From Holosporales bacterium (GTDB taxonomy: Bacteria > Pseudomonadota > Alphaproteobacteria > Caedimonadales > UBA9215): a stretch of DNA of 7,902 bases. Positions 1 through 6,120 of this stretch are shown here, in pieces. A program made the translations under genes and the position numbers. The notes beneath the pieces are model-generated. The model worked only from the letters and a program-made list of their open reading frames with translations, searched no databases and had not been told where the DNA came from. The stretch spans positions 646 to 8,547 of the forward strand of contig DOCA01000197.1 of the NCBI GenBank assembly GCA_003503995.1. Direction: 5' to 3'. Positions within the stretch are counted from its first letter, which is position 1; each line of letters opens with the position of its first letter.

Positions 1-25
1 TTTATGAATAGCTATAAATAAAAAC

Positions 26-30
26 AGGGA
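26..30 (+). promoter_or_regulatory. Ribosome binding site deciding a GTG start
   Basis: AGGGA lies 7 bases upstream of a GTG codon at 38-40. No ATG or TTG in the same frame nearby has comparable spacing, and the GTG start gives the protein a proper signal peptide, so this site supports GTG as the initiation codon. A TATAAA at 13-18 could be a -10 element, but its -35 would fall outside the window. Confidence 0.6.
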
Positions 31-37
31 AAAAAAG

Positions 38-469
38 GTGCAAAAAATAAGTAAGATTTATCATTTTGTTTTAGCTTTTCTAGCCTTTTTCTCTGTAGCG
101 TCGCAGGATATTCACGCACGGGAGCTCACCACTAATAATGAACTCTTTGTTGAGGTGGAAGAGATGATTATTCCTGTGATTCAGCGCCGTGATATTGCTG
201 GTTTTTTCTCTGTTGTTCTTGCGGTTGATTGTAAAACCTTAGAGGCAGCTCAAAAAGTTGAGAAATACCTCCCTCTTATTCGAGATCGTTTCTTCTGGGA
301 TTTATTTGTTTTATTGGGAGTGATTTGGTCCCCTGATTTTAGGACAGATATCACCGAGTTAAAAAAGAGATTAAGACGTCGCATTGATAAAACCATCGGA
401 GAAGATCAGGTAAATGATGTTCTTATTATTAGTTTTCAGGAGCATGAGAGGCGAAATGCTGAATTATAA
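38..469 (+). CDS. Exported FliL-like small protein
   Basis: A 143-residue protein starting at GTG. Residues 1-27 form a signal peptide: charged start (KISK), hydrophobic core at about 9-21, and likely cleavage after the alanine of DIHA (residue 27). The rest resembles the periplasmic domain of FliL, the flagellar basal-body-associated protein. It has an acidic beta-strand start (FVEVEE, 37-42), a strand FFSVVLAVDC (56-65), a helix with KYLPLIRDRF (76-85), an Arg/Lys-rich helix (LKKRLRRRID, 108-117), and a closing GEDQVNDVLIISF (121-133) that matches the usual 'G...V.DVL...F' ending of FliL domains. Unlike typical FliL it appears to be cleaved rather than anchored, and no flagellar gene is visible nearby. 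FliL-like proteins can also act with stomatin-type membrane scaffolds, so a non-flagellar role is possible. Its 3' end overlaps the downstream HIT-domain gene, suggesting co-transcription. The family call comes from pattern matching by eye; the role is unknown. Confidence 0.6.
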   Translation: MQKISKIYHFVLAFLAFFSVASQDIHARELTTNNELFVEVEEMIIPVIQRRDIAGFFSVVLAVDCKTLEAAQKVEKYLPLIRDRFFWDLFVLLGVIWSPDFRTDITELKKRLRRRIDKTIGEDQVNDVLIISFQEHERRNAEL

Positions 470-1205
470 AACAAACTATGGACGGCAATTTTTTCTGTTA
501 TTGGAAACTGTTTTTTATAAGCAGAAAATCTTTAGACAATTGTTTGCGGTTGTTCTTGGGATGGTATTTATCGTTACAAGTTTTTCACCAGCACAAGCTC
601 ACCTCCAAAGGCGTCACGTGTGTGATGCCTATGCCCAAACAAAAGCTGTCATCATCATTGAACCAAGACGTGTGTTTAAAGATAGGGAACATTTTTTTAA
701 AGTAATGGCTATGGATAAAAATTTCGCTGTGGCTTATACAAGGTGCATTGGACGGGCGGTGGACCGATTTTCCCTCGTCCAAAGCGGCTTTCGATTGCAA
801 GAGGGACGAGACGAACTAAACAAATTTGTCCTTAAGCTTCATGCGCCTTTATTCGAGGTTACCAAACAGCCAATTTCTCTAACGAATACCTATAACTCTG
901 TCCATTCTTTTGCAGCAATTTTGGCTGGTACAAGCAAAAAAGAGGTGCGTTATTCAGACCACACAGTGATGTTTCGTTCTTTTTCTGGGAATATTCTTCT
1001 TATCCCTCGTCAAGAATATATTAGTATTTATGACTTTGCCAAGAAGGCGAGTTTTGCAGAGATTGTTGATTTATGGCGTCAAACAGGTCTCATTGCGAAA
1101 GAGCTTAAAACAGCGAACAAACCGTTTACTTTTGCAACTCATGCGGGCACCGCTTCAGGGCAAACTGTTCCTCATTTTCATTTACGTTTTGAGATGGAAA
1201 AATAA
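456..1205 (+). CDS. Exported or membrane-tethered HIT-domain protein
   Basis: About 249 residues from the start chosen here. Starts at 414, 417 and 444 are also in frame. I prefer the ATG at 456 because GAGAGG (446-451) precedes it by 4 bases, whereas the AGGAG at 438-442 is only one base from the ATG at 444. A long basic N-terminal segment leads into a hydrophobic stretch (about residues 29-44) ending in SPAQA, a likely signal peptidase site near residue 48. A middle region of about 100 residues is unrecognised. From about residue 152 there is a HIT fold: a FAAILAG start, a YSDHTVMF strand, GNILLIPRQEY (the usual 'GH.LVIPK.H' segment), then SGQTVPHFHLRF (235-246), matching the HIT signature. 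The first two triad histidines are present (codons 1173-1175 and 1179-1181; the second aligns with the nucleophile), but the third is Arg (CGT, 1185-1187). HIT proteins hydrolyse or transfer nucleotides and are normally cytoplasmic, so export is odd. The gene overlaps the FliL-like gene by 14 bases and ends in a hairpin. Confidence 0.75.
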   Translation: MLNYKTNYGRQFFLLLETVFYKQKIFRQLFAVVLGMVFIVTSFSPAQAHLQRRHVCDAYAQTKAVIIIEPRRVFKDREHFFKVMAMDKNFAVAYTRCIGRAVDRFSLVQSGFRLQEGRDELNKFVLKLHAPLFEVTKQPISLTNTYNSVHSFAAILAGTSKKEVRYSDHTVMFRSFSGNILLIPRQEYISIYDFAKKASFAEIVDLWRQTGLIAKELKTANKPFTFATHAGTASGQTVPHFHLRFEMEK

Positions 1206-1240
1206 AGGAGAGAACCTTCTCTCCTTTAACAGTTTCTTTT
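1203..1240. terminator. Strong hairpin terminator overlapping the HIT gene stop codon, probably bidirectional
   Basis: An 11-bp perfect inverted repeat, AAAGGAGAGAA (1204-1214) and TTCTCTCCTTT (1217-1227), extends by one T-A pair to 1203 and 1228 and starts within the TAA stop codon. On the plus strand the stem is followed shortly by TTTCTTTT (1233-1240). On the minus strand it is followed at once by a run reading TTATTTTT. It lies between two convergent genes, so it can end both transcripts. The tip (ACCT) is tight. Confidence 0.75.
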
Positions 1241-1252
1241 CACCTCTGTTAG

Positions 1253-1282
1253 TATTTTCTCAGTCAAGTCTTAGAGAAAATA
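1253..1282. repeat. Second inverted repeat around the convergent gene's stop codon
   Basis: A perfect 9-bp inverted repeat, TATTTTCTC (1253-1261) and GAGAAAATA (1274-1282), is separated by 12 bases. The loop holds the TAA stop of the minus-strand gene (1271-1273). There is no T-run directly after the stem on the minus strand; on the plus strand TTTTTT follows eight bases later. It may act as an mRNA 3' stabiliser or auxiliary terminator, or may be chance in AT-rich DNA. Confidence 0.4.
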
Positions 1283-1930
1283 ATGAGATGTTTTTTCTTT
1301 AGAATCGACTTCGTGGGCTTTTTGAAAGAGTGTCCTTAGAACCTGTAAGCCAACATGTTTTGCCTCAAAAAAGGGATGAGGGTAGGCTATCCAATTTTGG
1401 CTAGGTTTATTTTGGGGATGGTTTTGCATAGTAACTTTAATGATTCCTTGGTTTTGACCTGAGGCATAAAAGCGTTCGAACTTAAAATTAGTTTTAAGAA
1501 CAAAGCTTATGATATCGTCTGCATCTATAAATATTTTATCAATGTTTTCCTCTTCGCCTCCCAACTCTAAAAGGCTCTCTGCTGCTTTTTCTCGAATGAT
1601 TGATTCCAGAATATGTTTGCCACTCCCCTGTGTTATTTGAAGCATAAAGGCGCCAAAGAGATCGGTTAAAATAGCCTCATCAGCTCCAAAAGTGCTGCTA
1701 AAATAGGGAAGGTTTCTGTCGTGTTTTTCTGCGGGGTCCCCTTCAAGGGTAATTGTTAAAGTTGTGGGTTCTTGAAAATAAAGCCCTATATTGAGGCTGC
1801 TGGAAAAGTTTTTTTTGCTCAAAGTTTGAAACTCTTCTAAAAGATGTTCTGGTGCACTGGCCCATGAATTTGAACCAATTAATAATGCCAAAAAGGCAAC
1901 TAGACGTAGGCTTAATAGTGTTTTTTTCAT
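1271..1930 (-). CDS. Exported protein of unknown function (219 aa)
   Basis: I do not recognise the family. The start ATG (1928-1930) is well supported by a near-perfect Shine-Dalgarno. Residues 1-24 are a classic signal peptide: MKKTLLSLR, then a hydrophobic VAFLALLIG core and an SWASA cleavage region (after residue 24 or 26). The mature part has no cysteine. It contains a likely beta strand TTLTITLEGD (56-65), a helical stretch about 84-125, an acidic segment GGEEENIDKIFIDADD (124-139), a strand GIIKVTMQNH (162-171) and an aromatic/proline-rich NWIAYPHPFFEAKH (179-192) before a final helix. It is probably periplasmic, or secreted via Sec. It is divergent from the antiporter gene and converges on the HIT-domain gene with about 65 bases between, which hold two hairpins. 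No functional assignment is justified. Confidence 0.75.
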   Translation of the reverse strand: MKKTLLSLRLVAFLALLIGSNSWASAPEHLLEEFQTLSKKNFSSSLNIGLYFQEPTTLTITLEGDPAEKHDRNLPYFSSTFGADEAILTDLFGAFMLQITQGSGKHILESIIREKAAESLLELGGEEENIDKIFIDADDIISFVLKTNFKFERFYASGQNQGIIKVTMQNHPQNKPSQNWIAYPHPFFEAKHVGLQVLRTLFQKAHEVDSKEKTSHYFL

Positions 1931-1936
1931 TATATT

Positions 1937-1945
1937 CCCTCCTCT
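1937..1945 (-). promoter_or_regulatory. Strong Shine-Dalgarno of the minus-strand exported protein gene
   Basis: Read on the minus strand this is AGAGGAGGG, ending 6 bases before the ATG at 1930. It is the strongest ribosome binding site in the window and fixes the start, implying efficient translation. Confidence 0.75.
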
Positions 1946-2002
1946 TAGTTCTCTTATTTTGACCCTCAGAAATTTAACAAATAGTAAAGTTTTATTTAAT
2001 AA

Positions 2003-2031
2003 ATCTTAATTGTTATAAAAAAATTGATCAA
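2003..2031 (-). promoter_or_regulatory. Candidate sigma70-type promoter for the minus-strand exported protein
   Basis: On the minus strand TTGATC (2031-2026) is followed after exactly 17 bases by TAAGAT (2008-2003). The predicted start would be near 1996, giving a leader of about 65 bases. The surrounding DNA is very AT-rich, so chance matches are likely. Confidence 0.35.
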
Positions 2032-2035
2032 AGTT

Positions 2036-2047
2036 AATGAATTCATT
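2036..2047. repeat. 12-bp perfect palindrome between divergent promoters
   Basis: AATGAATTCATT reads the same on both strands. It lies 4 bases beyond the -35 of the candidate minus-strand promoter and about 20 bases before the -35 of the candidate plus-strand promoter, where an operator for a dimeric regulator could sit. A shorter palindrome, TTGATCAA, is at 2024-2031. No regulator gene is in the window. Confidence 0.3.
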
Positions 2048-2066
2048 GAAAATAAGAGCAAGCCGA

Positions 2067-2095
2067 TTGATTGATTTCTTAAAAAGAGGTATAAA
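2067..2095 (+). promoter_or_regulatory. Candidate sigma70-type promoter for the first antiporter gene
   Basis: TTGATT (2067-2072), a 17-base spacer, then TATAAA (2090-2095). The predicted start lies near 2102 and leaves a leader of about 40 bases, ending in AAAGAG (2130-2135), a moderate Shine-Dalgarno 5 bases before the ATG. Spacing and box quality make this the best promoter in the window. Confidence 0.5.
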
Positions 2096-2140
2096 TATAG
2101 GGTATTAGCCCCCTTAATAGAAAGTCGTTAAAGAGCCTCC

Positions 2141-3856
2141 ATGGAACATGAAGCTTATATTGCAAATGTGATTATTATTTTGTTCTCTGCTGTATTTGTG
2201 GTGTCGCTTTTTCGTGCCTTAAATGTCAATTCTGTTGTAGGGTATTTGATTGCGGGTCTTTTGATTGGCCCCCATGCTCTTGCTTTTATTACAGACGTTG
2301 AGACCATTGAACTTCTTGGCGAGTTCGGGGTTGTTTTCCTTCTATTTACCATCGGTCTAAAAATGCCCATGCGGCGTTTCCAAGTATTGCGGCGCTACGT
2401 TTTTGGGCTTGGGTTGATGCAGGTGGTTGTGACCATTTCCGTCGTATCGCTTATTGCTTATTTCTTTTCGTATGCGCCAGCATCGGCTCTCTTAATCGGG
2501 AGTGCTTTGGCTCTTTCTTCCACGGCCGTTGGGTTGCAGCTTTTATCAGAGCAAGGCGATTTGGCTCAAAAATATGGACGCGTTTCCTTTGCGGTTTTGC
2601 TGTTTCAAGATTTGGCTGTTGTGGTTTTATTGGTGTTGCTTACGACAATTTCAACACCAGAACAAGACTTGTTTGAAGCTTTAAGTGCTGCTGGATTAAA
2701 GGCTGCTGTTGTCCTAATTTTGATTGTCCTTTTTGGGCAGCTTATTTTGCGACCTGTCTTTAGAATCGTGGCATCTCAAAAGGCAGAAATTTTTACAGCG
2801 GTGAGTATTTTGATTGTTCTTTTGACCAGTCTTGCAACGGATGCAGCTGGCCTATCAAAGGAATTGGGGGCCTTTTTAGCAGGTCTTTTGTTAAGTGAAA
2901 CAGAGTATCGTCACCAGGTGGAAGCAGACATTCAGCCTTTCTATGGGTTGTTGTTGGGTCTATTTTTTATGACTGTTGGTATGAATATTGATGTTCATGG
3001 CATTGTAAATCAGGCCCGTGAAATCTTTATGCTCTTGGGTGCTATGTTGCTTGTGAAAGCCATTATTCTTTTTGGCCTGTGTAAGGCTTTTAAAATTGCA
3101 ACGGGATCTGCTTTGCGGGCGGCTTTTTTGCTGGCTGCTGGAGGAGAATTTGCTTTCGTTGTTTTAGGTCCTGCGGTGGACCAAAAGCTTGTGTCTTCCA
3201 GTACAGCGCAAGTGATTTACTTAAGTGTTGCCATTTCAATGGCTCTGACTCCCTTCCTCGCAACCTTTGGAAAATGGCTTAGCGAACGTTTAGATTTGAA
3301 AGAAGGTGACTCTAAACTTGCGTCCAGCCAAGACGAGATTGATGATTTGCGTAATCACGTTATTGTTGCTGGATTTGGACGTATTGGAAAGATGATTTGC
3401 CGCCTATTAGCTGATCGCATGATCCCCTTTGTTGCCATTGATAATAATATGAATCGGGTTCTTGAAGGGCGGGCGAGAGGTCTTCCTATTTATTATGGAG
3501 ATGCAACCCGAGATGTTGTCTGGAAAAGTTTGGGAGCTGAAAAAGCATCGTCAGCTGTTGTGAGCTTGGCGTTGCCAAAAACAACATTACGCGCGTCCTT
3601 AATGGTTCGACGCAAATTTCCTAATATTAATGTTTCCGTTCGTATTAATGATGATGCTTACGTTGCTAAGTTAACGCAAGCAGGAGCGGTGGTTGTAAAG
3701 CCAGAAAACTTTGAGCCAAGTTTGCAATTGGCATCGAGTGTTTTGAAAGATGTGGGTACTAATGATGCGGAAGTGAGTCAAATCATCGAATCATTTAGAC
3801 GTTCTTATGCGGGGCAAGAAGATCCAGAAAAACCTGACTTGCAAAAGCCAGCCTAA
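2141..3856 (+). CDS. Kef-type cation:proton antiporter (CPA2) with C-terminal RCK domain
   Basis: A 571-residue inner-membrane protein. Residues 1 to about 380 form 12-13 hydrophobic segments of the CPA2 (Na+/H+ exchanger-like) fold, with the core SSTAVGLQLL (126-135), FQDLAVV (155-161, with the paired Gln-Asp of the family), and GGEFAFVVLG (334-343). The loop HQVEADIQPF followed by GLLLGLFFMTVGM (259-281) closely matches the regulatory loop of KefB/KefC. An RCK/TrkA-N domain follows a linker: VIVAGFGRIG (407-416) is the dinucleotide-binding glycine loop, IDNN (433-436) lies at the end of the second strand, YYGDAT (451-456) is the family motif, and SVRINDD (499-505) aligns with the glutathione-contacting region of KefC. 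Such proteins export K+ in exchange for H+, protecting against electrophiles or balancing pH and K+. No KefF/KefG oxidoreductase gene is adjacent. Specificity (K+ or Na+) and glutathione control are inferred from similarity. The gene is preceded by a good promoter and followed by a second antiporter gene 106 bases on. Confidence 0.88.
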   Translation: MEHEAYIANVIIILFSAVFVVSLFRALNVNSVVGYLIAGLLIGPHALAFITDVETIELLGEFGVVFLLFTIGLKMPMRRFQVLRRYVFGLGLMQVVVTISVVSLIAYFFSYAPASALLIGSALALSSTAVGLQLLSEQGDLAQKYGRVSFAVLLFQDLAVVVLLVLLTTISTPEQDLFEALSAAGLKAAVVLILIVLFGQLILRPVFRIVASQKAEIFTAVSILIVLLTSLATDAAGLSKELGAFLAGLLLSETEYRHQVEADIQPFYGLLLGLFFMTVGMNIDVHGIVNQAREIFMLLGAMLLVKAIILFGLCKAFKIATGSALRAAFLLAAGGEFAFVVLGPAVDQKLVSSSTAQVIYLSVAISMALTPFLATFGKWLSERLDLKEGDSKLASSQDEIDDLRNHVIVAGFGRIGKMICRLLADRMIPFVAIDNNMNRVLEGRARGLPIYYGDATRDVVWKSLGAEKASSAVVSLALPKTTLRASLMVRRKFPNINVSVRINDDAYVAKLTQAGAVVVKPENFEPSLQLASSVLKDVGTNDAEVSQIIESFRRSYAGQEDPEKPDLQKPA

Positions 3857-3871
3857 AACCAATGCTTATTC

Positions 3872-3903
3872 TTTTGTCTTTCCTCTTGTGTTTTGAGACA
3901 AAA
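3872..3903 (+). repeat. Weak inverted repeat between the two antiporter genes
   Basis: TTTTGTCT (3872-3879) and AGACAAAA (3896-3903) can pair around a 16-base loop. There is no T-run after the stem on the plus strand, so it is not a convincing terminator and may only attenuate read-through. The rest of the 106-base gap holds a weak promoter candidate and nothing else recognisable. Confidence 0.3.
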
Positions 3904-3919
3904 AACCTTTAAATGTAAT
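3893..3919 (+). promoter_or_regulatory. Weak promoter candidate for the second antiporter-rnhB-lipB unit
   Basis: TTGAGA (3893-3898) and TGTAAT (3914-3919, one mismatch to the -10 consensus) are separated by 15 bases, shorter than ideal. A start near 3926 would give a leader of about 37 bases. The gap between the antiporter genes is large for a tight operon, which makes a promoter here reasonable, but read-through from upstream is equally possible. Confidence 0.25.
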
Positions 3920-3962
3920 CAGAGTAAAAGCCTGCCCTGTTGACTGAGAGTGAGTAAAATAC

Positions 3963-5447
3963 ATGCATGACGGTATTGATTTAACACAGATCGCTCTGAT
4001 TGTTTTGGCGACTTTAAGCTGTGGCCTTCTTTTCGAGCGTTTTAAACAGCCAGCTGTTTTAGGATATATCCTTGGCGGTGTGATTCTCTCGGCTTTTAAT
4101 TTGGCAGGGGATCGTAATATGATCACGGCCTTGGCGGAACTCGGTGTGATTATGTTATTGTTCCTCGTTGGCATGGAATTGAGCCTAAGGGCGTTTAAGC
4201 GTATTTGGCTTGTTTCCTTGGCAACAGCTTTAGTACAGTTGGGTGTGAGTCTTGTGGTTGTGCTTGGTATTGGTAAAATCTTTAGCCTTTCCAGTGGATT
4301 GTCTGTTGTTTTGGCCTTTAGTATTGCGCTCTCTTCAACGGCTGTTGCTATTAAGATGCTGGAAAGTATCGGAGAGTTGCGCACAGAAACAGGACGTGTT
4401 GCTGTTGGTGTTTTGATCGCGCAAGATTTGTTGATCGTGCCGTTGATCTTGATTATTCGAGGTATGGGCGGAGACGGCCTTGGCTGGGATGTGCTCTTTA
4501 AAGTTGCCTTAGCTGTCGGTATTTTGCTGGTTATTGTTTTCTTTTTAAGTCGTCGTGAAAAACTAAGTCTTCCTTTTTCAAGGTTGTATAGTGGGCATGA
4601 AGATTTACAGCCTCTTGCTGCCATGCTCTTTTGTTTTGGTATGGCTAGCTTGTCTGGTGTTCTTGGTCTTTCTGCTGCTTATGGGGCGTTTTTGGGCGGC
4701 TTAATCATTGGAAACTCTAGTGAACGCCAAACGATGATTCATGCGACCAAGCCTATTCAAAGTGTTTTGTTGATGGTTTTCTTTTTGTCCGTTGGTTTGC
4801 TGCTCGATTTCTCGTTCATTTGGCAGAATTTTGGCAAGGTGATGGTTCTGTTGATATTTATTACCCTTGGAAAAACAGCTCTTAATATTGGTGCTCTCCA
4901 CTTTTTCAAACAGCCATGGTCACGGGCCTTTTTGGCGGGCTTGATTCTTTCTCAGATGGGAGAATTTGCTTTTGTTTTAGCAACCGTTGGTTCTGACGTT
5001 AAGGTTGTTGATGCACAAGGAGAGCAGCTTATCGTTTCTCTCGCTGCTTTATCATTAGCTTTAAGCCCCCTTTGGTTAATGGCAGCCCGCCGTTTACATA
5101 ATGTTTCCCCTGGTGGAATTGAGAGTGCAGATGAATTAATGACTACGGTTTATGCGCCTCAAATGCAGGCGATTTCAAGAATTAAGGAATCTTGTAAAAA
5201 GTTTGCTGAGCAATTTTCTTCCCCTAATAAACCGAAAACTGAAGAGACTAAAATCGAACCAGATTTTGATCTAGGGATTGATCCTGTTGTTGATGAAGCT
5301 GCCATTGTTGAAGAGCTTGCTCCAGAAGAAGCCCCAAACAATGGTTTTGATGACGTGAAAGCCTCTCCTGCGGATATATCAAAGGAAGAGGAGGCTGATA
5401 AGAAATCCTCTGATCCAGCACAAAAGGATCCAAAACCTGATGCCTGA
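3963..5447 (+). CDS. Kef/CPA2-type cation:proton antiporter without RCK domain, with acidic tail
   Basis: A 494-residue inner-membrane protein. Residues 7 to about 375 carry 12-13 hydrophobic segments of the CPA2 fold: QPAVLGYILGG (29-39), LGVIMLLFLVGMEL (60-73), LSSTAVAIKML (123-133), AQDLLIVP (153-160, Gln-Asp pair conserved), LSAAYGAFLGGLIIG (236-250), VFFLSVGLLLD (272-282) and GEFAFVLATVG (333-343). Where the first antiporter has an RCK domain, this one has about 120 residues with no dinucleotide-binding glycine loop. They comprise a short helix (ISRIKESCKKF, 404-414), then a low-complexity tail rich in Glu, Asp, Pro and Lys (about 420-494), probably disordered and cytoplasmic. The ATG at 3963 has only a weak Shine-Dalgarno (GTGAG about 8 bases upstream), but the conserved first helix begins right after it. 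The 3' end overlaps rnhB by 8 bases. Ion specificity is unknown; regulation must differ from KefC because the ligand-sensing domain is absent. Confidence 0.85.
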   Translation: MHDGIDLTQIALIVLATLSCGLLFERFKQPAVLGYILGGVILSAFNLAGDRNMITALAELGVIMLLFLVGMELSLRAFKRIWLVSLATALVQLGVSLVVVLGIGKIFSLSSGLSVVLAFSIALSSTAVAIKMLESIGELRTETGRVAVGVLIAQDLLIVPLILIIRGMGGDGLGWDVLFKVALAVGILLVIVFFLSRREKLSLPFSRLYSGHEDLQPLAAMLFCFGMASLSGVLGLSAAYGAFLGGLIIGNSSERQTMIHATKPIQSVLLMVFFLSVGLLLDFSFIWQNFGKVMVLLIFITLGKTALNIGALHFFKQPWSRAFLAGLILSQMGEFAFVLATVGSDVKVVDAQGEQLIVSLAALSLALSPLWLMAARRLHNVSPGGIESADELMTTVYAPQMQAISRIKESCKKFAEQFSSPNKPKTEETKIEPDFDLGIDPVVDEAAIVEELAPEEAPNNGFDDVKASPADISKEEEADKKSSDPAQKDPKPDA

Positions 5448-6120
5448 TTTTAGCTTTGAACAAGAAGCGTTTGAGGCCTTAAAATACAACGGGTTTATTG
5501 CAGGTGTGGATGAGGCCGGATGTGGTCCTTGGGCTGGTCCCGTTGTGGCTGGTGCTGTGATTTTCCCCAACTTTAAAACCGTTCCCTCTGATTTACTTTC
5601 CGTTCTTGACGATTCAAAAAAGCTGACGGCAAAGCGCCGTGAGAAAGCGTATAGCATTTTAAAATCCTATGAAGGAACCCATTGTTATATTGGGTGGAGC
5701 CAAACAAGTGAAGTTGAAATTGATCGTATTAACATTCGCCAAGGCGCCCTTTTGGCTATGCTAAGAGCCGTTGAAAACTTACCCCAACAACCTGACTTTG
5801 CGTTGATTGATGGGATTTGTGCACCGTCTCTTCCGTGCCCCTTTAAAACACTTAAGAAAGGTGATAGCCGTAGTTTTTCCATTGCAGCAGCGTCTATTAT
5901 TGCAAAAGTAACACGGGATAAAATAATGAAAGATTTGGCGCACCTCTACCCTCATTATGGTTGGGAAACCAATGCAGGTTATGGGACAAAAGCCCATCAA
6001 GAAGGCCTTATTCGTTACGGGGTTACGCCCCACCATCGCCGCTCTTTTGCGCCCATTGCAAAGCTGTGTAAAAATACAACAGAACAGCAAGAGTTATCTC
6101 AAAAGAAAGTAGCGGCTTAA
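5440..6120 (+). CDS. rnhB: Ribonuclease HII
   Basis: RNase HII cuts the RNA strand of RNA-DNA hybrids and nicks 5' of single ribonucleotides embedded in DNA, starting ribonucleotide excision repair in the cytoplasm. The protein has 226 residues, slightly longer than E. coli RnhB (198). All four metal-binding acidic residues are visible: Asp24 and Glu25 in GVDEAG, Asp124 in LIDG, and Asp142 in KKGDSR. DDSKKL (57-62), IAAASIIAKVTRD (148-160) and the C-terminal HHRRSF (198-203) are also conserved. The GRG motif following DEA, which reads the ribonucleotide junction, is GCG here (Cys28 in place of Arg), while WAGPVVAGAV continues normally. The ATG at 5440 overlaps the upstream antiporter stop by 8 bases; AAAAGGA ends 11 bases before it, inside the upstream gene, pointing to translational coupling. 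The stop codon overlaps the lipB start by one base. Confidence 0.95.
   Translation: MPDFSFEQEAFEALKYNGFIAGVDEAGCGPWAGPVVAGAVIFPNFKTVPSDLLSVLDDSKKLTAKRREKAYSILKSYEGTHCYIGWSQTSEVEIDRINIRQGALLAMLRAVENLPQQPDFALIDGICAPSLPCPFKTLKKGDSRSFSIAAASIIAKVTRDKIMKDLAHLYPHYGWETNAGYGTKAHQEGLIRYGVTPHHRRSFAPIAKLCKNTTEQQELSQKKVAA

Noticed and set aside
414..455. Upstream starts at 414, 417 and 444 for the HIT-domain gene
   Set aside because: They would deepen the overlap with the FliL-like gene, add residues that look like out-of-frame translation of it, and have poor Shine-Dalgarno spacing. They are not excluded.
3866..4624. Long open frame of 252 codons on the minus strand opposite the second antiporter gene
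   Set aside because: It is fully antisense to a well-supported membrane protein. Its translation is a low-complexity Lys/Pro/Thr/Ser/Ile mix that arises from the complement of hydrophobic codons, and I see no domain or good start.
5779..6090. Minus-strand open frame opposite rnhB
   Set aside because: Antisense to highly conserved RNase HII motifs; its composition looks like a shadow and I see no good ribosome binding site.
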